A stretch of 64,000 nt of DNA from Streptomyces sp. SID12488 (GCF_010548275.1 NZ_JAAGLT010000006.1:1-64000); one strand, 5' to 3'; counted from the stretch's first letter, positions 1-8,531 are shown. The notes: generated from the letters alone by a model not told the origin. Numbers and translations: made by a program.

Positions 1-93
1 CGTCAGGACGGTCGCACCAACATCGCCGCCGCCCTCCGCTACACCGCCCGCGACTGTCGCAGATCCCTGACCGCCCTCGGCCTCACCGGATGA
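1..93 (+). pseudogene. C-terminal end of an ISAs1-like transposase (cut by window edge)
   Basis: Reading from base 1 gives about 30 residues ending in NIAAALRYTARD followed by a short LTALGLTG tail and a TGA stop at 91-93. This is the usual C-terminus of ISAs1-family DDE transposases in actinobacteria. The rest of the gene lies left of the window, so its integrity cannot be judged. It is followed within about 35 bp by a candidate IS end and then by an interrupted histidine kinase, which fits an insertion event. The family call rests on the short tail alone and is moderate. Confidence 0.5.
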
Positions 94-100
94 ATCCGGA

Positions 101-127
101 CAGATCTTGATCATGCAAGGGACCCTG
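101..127. repeat. Candidate right terminal inverted repeat of the ISAs1-like element
   Basis: Read on the minus strand, this stretch begins CAGGGTCCCTTGC. ISAs1-type ends commonly start with CAGGG. It lies between the transposase stop and the point where histidine kinase homology resumes (about 128, TNLVHNAIVHN). The matching left end and target duplication are outside the window. Confidence 0.4.
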
Positions 128-460
128 ACCACGAATCTCGTGCACAACGCGATCGTTCACAACCTGCCCGGACAGGGCACCGTGTGGGTCAATAGCAGTG
201 TCCGTCCCAAGACTGTGGTGCTCACTGTCGAGAACACGGGCGAGAAGCTCACGCCCGAGCTGGCCTCGACACTCACAGAAGCATTCCAGCGCGGCACCGA
301 GCGCGTACGCGCCGACCACGCAGGTGTCGGCCTCGGCCTGGCAATCGTCAAAACCATCACCCACGCCCACGACGGAACACTCACCCTCACGCCGCGCTCT
401 GCCGGCGGGATCCGCATTACTGTGGAGCTACCAGCGATAGCCCCACACACCAACAGGTAG
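128..460 (+). pseudogene. Sensor histidine kinase, C-terminal ATPase fragment interrupted by IS
   Basis: About 110 residues of a HATPase_c domain are readable. The N box is TNLVHNAIVHN, a G box region reads GVGLGLAIVKTI, and a C-terminal beta-strand region follows, with a stop at 458-460. The layout resembles VanS/EnvZ-type kinases. The dimerisation/phosphoacceptor domain and the sensor region are missing because the IS end abuts the N box. A TTG at 107 could open a 117-aa reading frame, but the first residues would come from IS sequence. The remnant is very probably non-functional. Confidence 0.6.
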
Positions 461-1247
461 TGAATCGGGGAACTGATGCGGCGCCACTATTGTGAGCGTC
501 CGGTCACTGACCGATTCAGGGGCTGCGCATGTGAGTAGATCCGCGTGGACGGTGCACTTCGGGAGCGGCGAATTACCCGCGCCCACAACCAGCAGCAGTC
601 GTCTCTTGGCGTCATGCCCTGGAAGACCTTGCCCGATGGGAGCACGGCGTGATCGAGTTGCGGTCAGGGCTGCGGCGAGCCTCGGGCGAATTACGTGGCC
701 GCGTGCGCCTGGCAGGTCGTCAGCGACGTTGCCGTCTTCGCGCGCAACCTCCTCGACCACTCAGTGCTCCAGGCGGATGACCGATACGGCAGCCGTGGGC
801 GTCGGCGGACCGAATCCGGCTTGTTCGGGCAGGGGTCGTGGAGGGGCAGATCGGCGAATCCGTCGGTCAGCGGCAGGAGTCGTTCAGGGCAGCGTGGCCG
901 TGTCGACCTGCCGGCCCCACCCCGCAGAGGCCCCGCGCGCCCAAGGGCAGTAGGCCACGGTCGGTGAGCGGGCGACGACGGTGCGCAGCTCCGTACCAGC
1001 AGGCGGCACGCGATGCAGCCGGGTCCGCCGGCCGCATCGCCGTATGCGATCACGGCGAGCTACGGACCCGGCGGACGCTTGAACAGCCGACTGCCCGAGC
1101 GCACAACCGGCAACTGTCCGATGTGGCCCGCGCGTTCATCGGCGGCTCCGGATCAACTTCCCGGCCTTGTGGCCTGACCACCTTGGCGCGGGCTGTCGCC
1201 CCCGCTGCCGTTGCCGGAGCGGCGCTGGCAGCGGCTCGGGGCGGCGT
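461..1247. other. 787-bp stretch without a recognisable gene
   Basis: Several open frames cross this interval on both strands. None has a convincing ribosome binding site, a coherent third-position GC pattern or a recognisable domain. It lies between the IS-broken kinase and a convergent membrane protein and is probably eroded sequence left by rearrangement. Confidence 0.4.
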
Positions 1248-2081
1248 TCACAGCCGACGCCAGCGGGCCGAAGCGAAGGAGAAGACGCCGAAGAGGATCA
1301 GCCCGATCGCGACGGCGACCAGGAGCCACGGTCCCGCCGATGTCTGCGCGAAGCTCCGGAGCGTCGCGTCCACGCCCTTGGCCTCGTCCGGGTCGAAGCG
1401 GACGGCTGCCACCAGGATGAAGACCCCGGCCGCGGCGAACACGATGCCCCGCGCCACGCCTCCGCCAACGCCCAGAGCGGTGACGACCTGCTTCGTACGA
1501 CGGCTCATGGCGGCGGTGTCCAGCTGCCGCAGGAAGCTACGCATGGCTGCCCGGACGGCGAGTACCGCGCCGATGCCGATCAGGAGACAGCCCGCGGCCC
1601 CCACCAACACCTGACCGTACGAAAGTTCGAGCGCCGATGCCGTCCAGTCCTGCGACTGCTCGTTGCTGCTGGAACCCTGGCCGCCGCCGGCGGCGTACAC
1701 CGCCGTGGCCCAGCAGACGGAGGCGTAGAAGACCGCCCGGCCGCCGTCGAGGAGTCGCGCACCCGCCTTCCGCCGGGGCCCCCTGCTCAGCACGGCGCGG
1801 GATCCCCGCCAGAGAGCCATGGACCCGAAGCCGACCACCAGGGCCCACAGCATCGCCTTCCCGAAGGGCTGCGTCGCGATCTCGCGCAGCGCGCCCTGCC
1901 GGTCCGCCTGGCCGCCGCCGCTCCCGACCGCGATCCGGATGGACAGCAGCCCGATCAGTACGTACACGATGCCGCGCGCGACAAAGCCCGCCCGCCCTGC
2001 GGCGGTCAGCGTCTCGCGCTCCGTGGAACGAGCCGCGGACTTCGCCGCCCGGCCGCGCCCCTGTGTGTTGGACGACGTCAC
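1248..2081 (-). CDS. DUF1206 integral membrane protein
   Basis: A 277-aa protein starting at GTG 2081. A GGAGG about 8 bases upstream favours this start over longer in-frame starts. It shows three internal repeats of about 75 residues, each a pair of hydrophobic helices with a G-x-x-A-R-G-I-V/F-type entry (AGRAGFVARGIVYVLIG, GGGVARGIVFAAAGVF). This is the DUF1206 layout of about six membrane helices. The N-terminus is hydrophilic and rich in Ser, Arg and Gln, probably cytoplasmic. The function of the family is unknown. No partner gene is adjacent; the next genes are divergent kinases. Confidence 0.8.
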   Translation of the reverse strand: MTSSNTQGRGRAAKSAARSTERETLTAAGRAGFVARGIVYVLIGLLSIRIAVGSGGGQADRQGALREIATQPFGKAMLWALVVGFGSMALWRGSRAVLSRGPRRKAGARLLDGGRAVFYASVCWATAVYAAGGGQGSSSNEQSQDWTASALELSYGQVLVGAAGCLLIGIGAVLAVRAAMRSFLRQLDTAAMSRRTKQVVTALGVGGGVARGIVFAAAGVFILVAAVRFDPDEAKGVDATLRSFAQTSAGPWLLVAVAIGLILFGVFSFASARWRRL

Positions 2082-2498
2082 GATGTCCTCCCCATGGTGC
2101 GGGCGCTCGATATGCGCCCACAGCCCCAAGTGCCCGGGGCCGGGAAGTTGATGCGCGCACTCGGCGAGCGACGGCCGAGCGGGACTGGCTGGATCATCGG
2201 TCATCGTCCGGGACCTCACCGGCGTGGGCTGTCCCGGCACCCTGCCCGCCTTCGGCGAGCCCGCTGTCTCGGTGGATGACATTGGCGTGCCGGTCACAGC
2301 GGGATTCCGCACGGCACCACGCCCTCGTTCCCCGCGCAGCGGGTGCGGCAGGCAGCTCGATGGGCCATGGTGCGGCGAAAACGCGGGATGTGAAGTGGCG
2401 GTGTGGCCCTGCACCTCCTGTGCGTACTCGGGGCAACTACTGCGGTAGTCCGTGGCGGGGGCCCAAGAGCTTTGTCGCCTGCCGGAGAGCGTTTCCGG

Positions 2499-2620
2499 GC
2501 GTTGCTGCCCGGGTGCATGGAAAGTCAGCTGGAGGAGCCGCTGCTTCCCGCCCAACCATGGGGTGAACTGCGCCTGCAACCAGGGTGGTCGTCGGTGTAC
2601 CACCTGGGTTGTAGTTGGGG
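2499..2620. repeat. Intergenic direct repeat, copy A
   Basis: About 118 bp that reappears with high similarity at 6775-6890 (copy B). The best conserved core reads GGTGAACTGCGCCTGCAACC followed by AGGGTGGT and GTGTACCACC. GGTGGT and ACCACC form an inverted repeat around a loop of about 9 bases. Copy A ends just before the promoter of the first histidine kinase. Confidence 0.7.
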
Positions 2621-2664
2621 TGGAAAGCGGGGTGGAGCGATCGCTCGGGGCCTACGCTCGGACG
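2621..2664 (+). promoter_or_regulatory. Leaderless promoter of histidine kinase copy 1
   Basis: A TACGCT -10 box at 2653-2658 stands 6 bases before the ATG at 2665, so transcription would begin at or next to the A of the start codon. The same block, with GGTGGAAAGCGGGGTGGAGC upstream, precedes the second kinase (4104-4159). Conservation between the duplicates supports both the promoter and the ATG start. Confidence 0.55.
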
Positions 2665-3867
2665 ATGTTCGCGCAGCGCACGTGGAGCCCGGCGGTTCGC
2701 AGGGCCTTCCCGCAGGCGGCAGATACCGTCTACGCGGTGGTGTCGGTCTGGCTCTCGAGCACCGCGCTGCGCAACCTGCCCGACCCGCACGGCTATTGGC
2801 GGCAAACCGATGTATGGGCCTACGTGTTGATCGCCCTGGTCTATCTTCCACTGGCCGTGCGCCGCCGGGCTCCCCTGACCGTGCTCATCGGCACGGCGGC
2901 CTGCGTGCTGTGTTACTTCACCCTGGCTTACTACCACGTGGTCGTTGTCAGCGGACTGGGCCTGGCGCTCTACACCGTCGCGGCGCAGTGCCCGCGCAGG
3001 GTCGCTGCGAAGTGCGCGGCGGGCTCGCTGCTCGTGCTGCTGTGGGGTGCGCGGCTCGCCGAGCCCGACAACGGCCCGTTCAGTGTGGCCTTCGTGAGCG
3101 TGATGGTCGCCGTCGCCTGGGTGACCGGCGACCGGTCGCGCCGGCTCGCGGAGCGCGGCGAGCGGCTCGCGGTGCTCACCGAGCAACTCCGCCTGGAGCA
3201 GGAGGAGAAGGCTCAGCGGGCCGTCATGGCCGAGCGCATGAAGATAGCCCGTGAACTGCACGACGTCATCGCCCACCACGTGTCCGTGATCTCCGTGCAG
3301 ACCGGCCTGGCCGGATACGTCTTCACCTCCGACCCGAAGACGGCCCGCGAGGCACTGAACACCATCGCCGGCAGCGCCCGCGAGGCCATGGCGGAGATGC
3401 GCCGCATGCTGGTCGTGCTCAGAGAAGGGACCGAGCGCACCCAGGAAGGGGCACAAGACCACAACGCGGCCCCGGGACTCGGGCGGCTGGCCCAGCTGGC
3501 CCGGCGCGTGGAGGCCGCGGGCGTCCCGGTCGACGTCCGGATCACAGGCGCCCCGTTCGCGCTGCCGCCGGGCGCCGACCTGTGCGTCTACCGAGTGATC
3601 CAGGAAGCTCTCACCAACGTCATGAAGCACGCGCCGACGGCGAACGCGAGCGTCACGGTGCACTACGACGAGGCCGCGGTCCGCGTCCGCGTGACCGACG
3701 ACGGACAGGAACCAGTTCTCGCCGGCACCACCGCGGGGCCCACTGGCCACGGTTTGATCGGCATGCGCGAGCGGGCCGGTATCTACGGCGGGACGGTGAC
3801 CGCCGGCCCCGGCCCGCAGGGCGGATTCGAAGTCGCACTGACCATTCCAGTGCCTCGCGACAGGTGA
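2665..3867 (+). CDS. DesK/NarX-type sensor histidine kinase, duplicate 1
   Basis: A 400-aa membrane kinase. Residues 15-150 hold about four hydrophobic helices, then a coiled-coil-like linker (LAERGERLAVLTEQLRLEQEEK). A HisKA_3 domain follows with phosphoacceptor His199 in ARELHDVIAHH. The C-terminal ATPase domain has an N box QEALTNVMKHA and a G box GHGLIGMRERA. It would autophosphorylate and pass phosphate to a LuxR-type regulator. A 1495-bp-spaced duplicate follows with the same length and near-identical catalytic half, while the sensor halves differ more. Its own downstream regulator has been lost (stub at 3920), so it may cross-talk to the surviving regulator at 5415. The ATG at 2665 is chosen over upstream GTGs because of the leaderless promoter. 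Confidence 0.9.
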   Translation: MFAQRTWSPAVRRAFPQAADTVYAVVSVWLSSTALRNLPDPHGYWRQTDVWAYVLIALVYLPLAVRRRAPLTVLIGTAACVLCYFTLAYYHVVVVSGLGLALYTVAAQCPRRVAAKCAAGSLLVLLWGARLAEPDNGPFSVAFVSVMVAVAWVTGDRSRRLAERGERLAVLTEQLRLEQEEKAQRAVMAERMKIARELHDVIAHHVSVISVQTGLAGYVFTSDPKTAREALNTIAGSAREAMAEMRRMLVVLREGTERTQEGAQDHNAAPGLGRLAQLARRVEAAGVPVDVRITGAPFALPPGADLCVYRVIQEALTNVMKHAPTANASVTVHYDEAAVRVRVTDDGQEPVLAGTTAGPTGHGLIGMRERAGIYGGTVTAGPGPQGGFEVALTIPVPRDR

Positions 3868-3919
3868 ACAGGCGTCTCGGCTCCCGGCCGGGCAACCGCA
3901 GAGAAAGGCGACACCACGC

Positions 3920-4018
3920 ATGCCCACAGTGCTCGTTGCTTTGCGCGGAGATCCGGAACCACTAGTCGCCCAAGCTGACCTCCGGCAAGTGAAGCGCGCA
4001 CTTCAGCCTTCGCCGTGA
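3920..4018 (+). pseudogene. Stub of a deleted LuxR-type response regulator
   Basis: It starts 53 bp after the kinase stop, exactly the spacing of the intact regulator after kinase 2. The first six codons (MPTVLV) and the upstream leader match the intact gene at 5415, after which homology is lost and a 32-codon frame ends at 4018. It is read as the scar of a deletion that removed the first regulator copy. Confidence 0.7.
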
Positions 4019-4103
4019 CGGTCGACAGCTCCAGGAAGGCCGCCCAGTCGCCCAGCGAATGCCGGGAGCCCGCCCGGACCGGTTGCCGGTCTACAACCCG
4101 GGG

Positions 4104-4159
4104 GTGCAACTGGGGTGGAAAGCGGGGTGGAGCGATCGCTTGGCGTCTACGCTCGGACG
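4104..4159 (+). promoter_or_regulatory. Leaderless promoter of histidine kinase copy 2
   Basis: TACGCT at 4148-4153 is followed after 6 bases by the ATG at 4160. The upstream GGGGTGGAAAGCGGGGTGGA block matches the promoter of copy 1. The paired conservation suggests both kinases answer to the same transcriptional input. Confidence 0.55.
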
Positions 4160-5362
4160 ATGTTCGCGCAGCGCACGTGGGGCGGGACGGTTCGCCAGGC
4201 CTTCCCGCAGGTGGCCGACATCGCCTACTCGGTGGTGTCGCTCGGCATCATGGGCACGATGCTGCACAACTGGCCGAACTCGCACGGCTATTGGCGGCAA
4301 ACCGATGTGTGGGCGTACGTGCTGCTCGTCCTGGTCTATCTGCCGCTGGCCGTGCGCCGCCGGGCTCCCCTGACCGTGCTCGCCACCACGGCGGCCTGCA
4401 CGCTGTGCTATATGACCCTGGCCTACTACCACCCGGCCGTCGTCCCCGGACTGGGCCTGGCGTTCTACAGCGTCGCGGCGCGGTGCCCGCGCAGGGTCGT
4501 GGCGAAGTGCGCCGCGGGGTCGCTGCTCGTGCTGCTGTGGGGTACGCGGCTCGCCGAGCCCGGGATCGGCCTGCTCAGCGTGGTCTTCGTGACCGTGACG
4601 GTCGCCGTCCTGTGGGTGACCGGCGACCGGTCCTGCCGGCTCGCTGAGCGCGGCGAACGGCTCGCCGTGCTCAGCGAGCAACTGCGCCTGGAGCAGGAGG
4701 AGAAGGCCCAGCGGGCCGTCATGGCCGAGCGCATGAGCATCGCCCGTGAACTGCATGACGTGGTCGCCCACCACGTGTCTGCGATCTCCGTGCAGACCGG
4801 CCTGGCCGGATACGTCTTCACCTCCGACCCGAAGACGGCCCGCGACGCGCTGGAGACCATCGAGGGCAGCGCCCACGAGGCCATGGCGGAGATGCGCCGC
4901 ATGCTGGTCGTGCTCAGAGAAGGCAACGAGCGTGCCCAGGAGGGGGCGGGCGACCGCAGCGCCTCCCCCGGTCTCGGGCGGCTGGACCAACTGGCCCGGC
5001 GCGTGGAGGCCGCGGGCGTCCCGGTCGACGTCCGGATCACAGGCGCCCCGTTCGCGCTGCCGCCGGGCGCCGACCTGTGCGTCTACCGAGTGATCCAGGA
5101 AGCTCTCACCAACGTCATGAAGCACGCGCCGACGGCCAAGGCGAGCGTCACGGTGCACTACGACGAGGCCGCGGTCCGCGTCCGCGTGACCGACGACGGA
5201 CACGACACAATTCGCGTCGGCACCACCGCGGGGCCCGTCGGCCATGGTTTGATCGGCATGCGTGAACGGGCCGGTATCTACGGCGGGACGGTGACCGCCG
5301 GCCCCGGCCCGCAGGGCGGATTCGAAGTCGCACTGACCATTCCAGTGGCCCGCGCCAGGTGA
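4160..5362 (+). CDS. DesK/NarX-type sensor histidine kinase, duplicate 2
   Basis: 400 aa, the same length as the copy at 2665. It has four N-terminal membrane helices, a HisKA_3 domain with His199 in ARELHDVVAHH, N box QEALTNVMKHA and G box GHGLIGMRERA. From the linker onward it is almost identical to duplicate 1. The first ~150 residues differ more, notably near residues 28-40, which suggests the sensing part is diverging. It is followed after 53 bp by its response regulator, making this the intact two-component pair. The stimulus is unknown. Confidence 0.92.
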   Translation: MFAQRTWGGTVRQAFPQVADIAYSVVSLGIMGTMLHNWPNSHGYWRQTDVWAYVLLVLVYLPLAVRRRAPLTVLATTAACTLCYMTLAYYHPAVVPGLGLAFYSVAARCPRRVVAKCAAGSLLVLLWGTRLAEPGIGLLSVVFVTVTVAVLWVTGDRSCRLAERGERLAVLSEQLRLEQEEKAQRAVMAERMSIARELHDVVAHHVSAISVQTGLAGYVFTSDPKTARDALETIEGSAHEAMAEMRRMLVVLREGNERAQEGAGDRSASPGLGRLDQLARRVEAAGVPVDVRITGAPFALPPGADLCVYRVIQEALTNVMKHAPTAKASVTVHYDEAAVRVRVTDDGHDTIRVGTTAGPVGHGLIGMRERAGIYGGTVTAGPGPQGGFEVALTIPVARAR

Positions 5363-5414
5363 ACAAGCGTCTCGGCTCCCGGCCGGGCAGCCACGAGGAA
5401 GGCGGAAACCACGC

Positions 5415-6098
5415 ATGCCCACAGTGCTCGTCGTGGACGACCAGTTCCTCATCCGCTCGGGGCTTGTCGCACTCCTGCGGGCCGCACCTGGAATCAAGGT
5501 CATCGGCGAGGCGCAGGACGGCCATGAGGCCATCGAGATCGCCACGCGGACCAGACCCGACGTCATTCTGATGGACATCCGGATGCCGGGCATCAGCGGG
5601 ATCACCGCCGCCGAGCGCATCCTGGCCCAGGCTGCGTCCCCGCTCCCCAAGATCCTCGTCCTGACCACCTTCGACCTCGACGAGTACGTCTACGGCGCGC
5701 TCAAGGTCGGCGCCTGCGGCTTCCTGCTCAAAGACACTCCGCCGGACCGGCTGCTCGCCGCCATCGACACCGTGCACGCCGGCGACATGCTGTTCAGCGC
5801 CCCAGTGATCAGAGGACTCATCGAGGCCTACACCCCCCGCCCGGCCGCCCCCGAGCCGCACCCCGGGCTGGACACGCTGACCCCCAGGGAGTTGGAAGTC
5901 CTCGGGCTGGTCGGGGCTGGCATGTCCAACTCCGACATCGCCCAGCGACTCGTGCTCAGCACGGCGACCATCAAGACACACGTCCACCGCTGCATGAGCA
6001 AGCTCACGCTGAACAGCCGGGCCCAAGCGGTCGTCTTCGCGTACGAGACGGGACTGATCTCCCGTGGCCTCGCAGCCGGGGGCACGGACCACACCTGA
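5415..6098 (+). CDS. NarL/LuxR-family response regulator
   Basis: 227 aa. The receiver domain (residues 1-120) has the acidic pair in VVDDQ, phosphoacceptor Asp54 in ILMDIRMPG, and a conserved K in LLKDTPP. A LuxR-type helix-turn-helix (about residues 158-220) reads LTPRELEVLGLVGAGMSNSDIA. It should be phosphorylated by the kinase just upstream and bind DNA as a dimer. It is the only intact regulator for two nearly identical kinases. Targets cannot be read from the sequence; the neighbouring small secreted protein or the DUF1206 gene are possibilities. Confidence 0.92.
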   Translation: MPTVLVVDDQFLIRSGLVALLRAAPGIKVIGEAQDGHEAIEIATRTRPDVILMDIRMPGISGITAAERILAQAASPLPKILVLTTFDLDEYVYGALKVGACGFLLKDTPPDRLLAAIDTVHAGDMLFSAPVIRGLIEAYTPRPAAPEPHPGLDTLTPRELEVLGLVGAGMSNSDIAQRLVLSTATIKTHVHRCMSKLTLNSRAQAVVFAYETGLISRGLAAGGTDHT

Positions 6099-6257
6099 GG
6101 TGTGGGAACCGCCGTGCCGTCAAAGGCGACCGGGAGCGTCAAAGGAGCGCGACCTCCGACGGGGCCCTCACGGCCTGGCGCGGTGAGTGGGAGATGATCC
6201 TCTCGCATCGAAGCACGGGCCCGACGCCGTCTCATGAACGACCTCGCCTACGGCAGC

Positions 6258-6292
6258 ACCCCCTCCCGGCATTCGAGCTGCCGGGAAGGGGT
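6258..6292. terminator. Hairpin between convergent genes
   Basis: The arms are CCCCCTCCCGGCA and TGCCGGGAAGGGG around ATTCGAGC, with one mismatch. The site lies between the response regulator (plus strand) and the small secreted protein (minus strand), so it can serve as a terminator for both. There is no clear T-tract, which is usual in Streptomyces. Confidence 0.55.
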
Positions 6293-6404
6293 ACTTCACC
6301 TTCTCCCTGGCCAGGGCTCCAGCAGAGCTCCGGCCCTCCCCGTCCGTCAGCGCCGGGCGGCGTCCGACGCACGGGCCGGCACGCGGGCCGCTTCCCTACT
6401 GTTG

Positions 6405-6704
6405 CTACGCCTGATACGGGGAGTAGACACGAGGGCTGGCGAGTGAGGAGTTGTAGCTCGTGCAGTATGCGTAGGACGTCGTCCCTGAAGCCGCGACGGC
6501 GCCTTGTGCAGTTGTGCCGTTCTTGCACCTCGCGGCCACGAAGAAGGGTGAGCCGGTGCACTTCAACCCGAGTGTGTTGCCGTCGTCGAACACCTTCGCG
6601 CACGTGAGCGCGGACGCGGCGGCGGAGGCGCTGTTCGCCGTGACCGCGAGGCCGGAGCCGGCCAAGGTCAGGATGGCGAACGTACTCATGAGCTGTCGCT
6701 TCAT
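6405..6704 (-). CDS. Small secreted cysteine-containing protein
   Basis: 99 aa. Residues 1-28 form a Sec signal peptide (MKRQLMSTF, hydrophobic core, cleavage near ANSASA). The mature part is about 70 residues with four Cys in the contexts LTCAK, LKCTG, ARCKN and AYCTS, consistent with two disulfides. It resembles the small secreted proteins common in Streptomyces but no family could be named. The gene lies opposite to and next to the response regulator. Its upstream region carries copy B of the 118-bp repeat, which may be its control region. Confidence 0.7.
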   Translation of the reverse strand: MKRQLMSTFAILTLAGSGLAVTANSASAAASALTCAKVFDDGNTLGLKCTGSPFFVAARCKNGTTAQGAVAASGTTSYAYCTSYNSSLASPRVYSPYQA

Positions 6705-6774
6705 TCCTATGTCCCTTCAGTTCCCGAATGCAGGGGAGCCCGTCCCCCAGCGGTGGTGCCGTCTCCCGCCCGAG

Positions 6775-6890
6775 GCGATGTTGCCCGGACACATGGAAAG
6801 CTAGTGGGACGGACCGTCCCCTCTCGCCCAACCACGGGTTGAACTGCGCCTGCAACCAGGGTGGTTGCTGGTGTACCACCAGGGGTGTAG
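6775..6890. repeat. Intergenic direct repeat, copy B
   Basis: Partner of copy A at 2499-2620. It shares the segment from GCCCGG-(N6)-ATGGAAAG through GAACTGCGCCTGCAACCAGG to GTGTACCACC. It lies about 70 bp upstream of the small secreted protein on the minus strand. Read on the minus strand, both copies could encode the similar peptide PPWLQAQF-x-PWLG, so an eroded coding origin is also possible. Confidence 0.7.
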
Positions 6891-7226
6891 CTGTGCTGCG
6901 AGCCAGGTGGAGTTGGTGGACGTTCCGGTTGGAGAGAGGACAGTTCATGGGGTGCGCCAAGTAGTGGGCGTTCCCTGGATCGCTCGATTCACAAGGTTGG
7001 AGATCAAGCATCAACTGCCGCAAAGGTCTGCATGGATGACGCGAACGCCCCCGCAGAGCCTGTGCCACGCAAGGGAGCTCCTCCTGCGGCACGGCCTCGG
7101 CGTGCTCCTGAAGGAGCGCGTTGAACGCTCCGGCGGCCTGTCCACCACGGCATGCGAGAGCCGGAACAACAGCAGGGGCTTCTAAGATGTGCAGGATTCT
7201 GCTTGTTTCACGACCATAAAAATCCA
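6891..7226. other. 336-bp stretch without a recognisable gene
   Basis: Open frames exist on both strands but none has a recognisable domain or a clear ribosome binding site. The last 30 bases become AT-rich and lead into the regulator's promoter. Confidence 0.35.
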
Positions 7227-7246
7227 ATCAAACACTGTGGTTTCAT
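7227..7246. promoter_or_regulatory. Candidate operator of the DeoR-family regulator
   Basis: ATCAAAC and GTTTCAT form an imperfect inverted repeat around six bases in an AT-rich patch about 50 bp before the regulator's start. DeoR-family repressors usually bind such sites in their own promoters. The half-site AATCAAAC resembles AATCAAGC in front of the glycosidase operon at 9061-9068. Confidence 0.4.
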
Positions 7247-7294
7247 GGAGGTGCGCACGGTGTGGCGCACACCATCGACAGAGAGTTGTGAGAC

Positions 7295-8083
7295 ATGGCG
7301 GCACCACAGGCCCGGTGGAGCGCGCTGCTGGAGATGCTGACGCGCGACGGGCGGATCGAAGTAGAGGGGGCCGCCACGGAGTTGGGGGTCTCGGCCGCGA
7401 CGATCAGGCGCGACCTCGACGAGCTGGCCCGCCAGCAGATGGTCACCCGCACGCACGGCGGAGCCGCACTCAACGCGATCGCCTATGACCTGCCCCTGCG
7501 TTACAAGGCCGCGCGCAACGCTCCGGAGAAGGAGCGGATCGCGCACGCCGCCGCAGGACTCGTGAAGGCCGGCGCCGTGGTGGGGCTGAACGGCGGCACC
7601 ACGACCACCGAGGTGGCGCGGGCCCTGGCCACCCGCGCCGACCTGGGTTCCGGTGGCTCGGAGACGGCGCTCACCGTGGTGACCAACGCGCTGAACATCG
7701 CAAACGAGTTGGTCGTGCGGCGCCACGTCAAGCTCGTGGTGACCGGTGGAGTGGCCCGGCCTGCGTCCTACGAGCTGATCGGGCCGCTGGCCACCGAACT
7801 GCTCGCGGAGATCGCACTGGACCAGGTGTTCATAGGGGTCGATGCCATCGACGTGGCCCACGGGGCCACCGCCCATCACGAGGGCGAGGCCAGCATCAAC
7901 CGGGCGCTGGCCCACCGCGCGCAGCAGGTCGTCGCAGTTGCCGACTCCACCAAGCTGGACCGGCGGGCCTTCGCCCGCATCTGCCCGGTGGAGGACATCG
8001 ACGTCCTGGTGACCGACAAGGCCGCCTCGGACGAGCTGACCAAGTCGTTCACGGCAGCCGGCGTGGAGGTCATCCGCGCCTGA
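7295..8083 (+). CDS. DeoR-family transcriptional regulator
   Basis: 262 aa. The N-terminal winged helix (residues 5-60) reads LLEMLTRDGRIEVEGAATELGVS followed by ATIRRDLDEL, the DeoR signature. The C-terminal sugar-phosphate sensor domain (80-260) has the LNGGTTTTEVA loop and VADSTKL near its end. Such proteins repress sugar catabolic genes until a sugar phosphate binds. Downstream lie remnants of a sugar ABC permease and a SIS-domain sugar isomerase, its likely former partners. The nearest intact sugar locus on the same strand is the glycosidase operon starting at 9144, whose upstream palindrome resembles the one here. Confidence 0.9.
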   Translation: MAAPQARWSALLEMLTRDGRIEVEGAATELGVSAATIRRDLDELARQQMVTRTHGGAALNAIAYDLPLRYKAARNAPEKERIAHAAAGLVKAGAVVGLNGGTTTTEVARALATRADLGSGGSETALTVVTNALNIANELVVRRHVKLVVTGGVARPASYELIGPLATELLAEIALDQVFIGVDAIDVAHGATAHHEGEASINRALAHRAQQVVAVADSTKLDRRAFARICPVEDIDVLVTDKAASDELTKSFTAAGVEVIRA

Positions 8084-8084
8084 G

Positions 8085-8531
8085 TGCGCAGGCCCGTCCC
8101 GACCGGGCATCGCGAGCGCGAACACGACACGGGTGAGGGTGCCCGACAGTCCGGTGCCGTCGAGCCTGGCAGCCTCCTCCGGTTTCTTTGGAAGGCTCGC
8201 GAAGTACCCGTTGAGGATCCACACGCGGAGCTGACCGTCTCCCGGAGATGCCGACCAGCAGCGCGGTCGGCGCGAACATCCGCGTGACAAGTACGAGCAG
8301 CAGGAAAGCGTCCGCCCTGGGAAGCGATGCCGGGCGGCGTAGTATGCGGCGGGCAGTCCGGCAGCCAGGGCGAGCAGCGTCGCCGCTCCTGCGCCGTACA
8401 GCGAGAGCAGCAGCACGTCCGCTACGCGCAGGCCGGTGACGCGCAGGTCGGCCGAGCGACCAGATGTGCGCGAAGTTCGACCACTCGGTCAGCTGCATTC
8501 GCGCGTAGGGCGCGCGAAGGGCCGACGCCAC
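8085..8531 (-). pseudogene. Decayed sugar ABC transporter permease (MalG type)
   Basis: Fragments of one permease are spread over two minus-strand frames. They read, in order, ALRAPYARMQLTEWSNFAHI, LLALAAGLPAAYYAARHRFPGR, LLVLVTRMFAPTALLVGI and WILNGYFASLPKKPEEAARLDG with the EAA loop. Frameshifts, a deletion between the helix after APTALLVG and the EAA loop, and loss of the 3' end mark it as non-functional. It abuts the stop of the DeoR regulator on the opposite strand. The substrate would have been a sugar, judged by family. Confidence 0.6.

Noticed and set aside
492..953. Open frames between the IS-broken kinase and the DUF1206 gene
   Set aside because: No ribosome binding site, atypical third-position GC and no recognisable motif.
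6186..6607. Short plus-strand frames opposite the small secreted protein
   Set aside because: They cross the terminator hairpin and are antisense to a better supported gene with a signal peptide.
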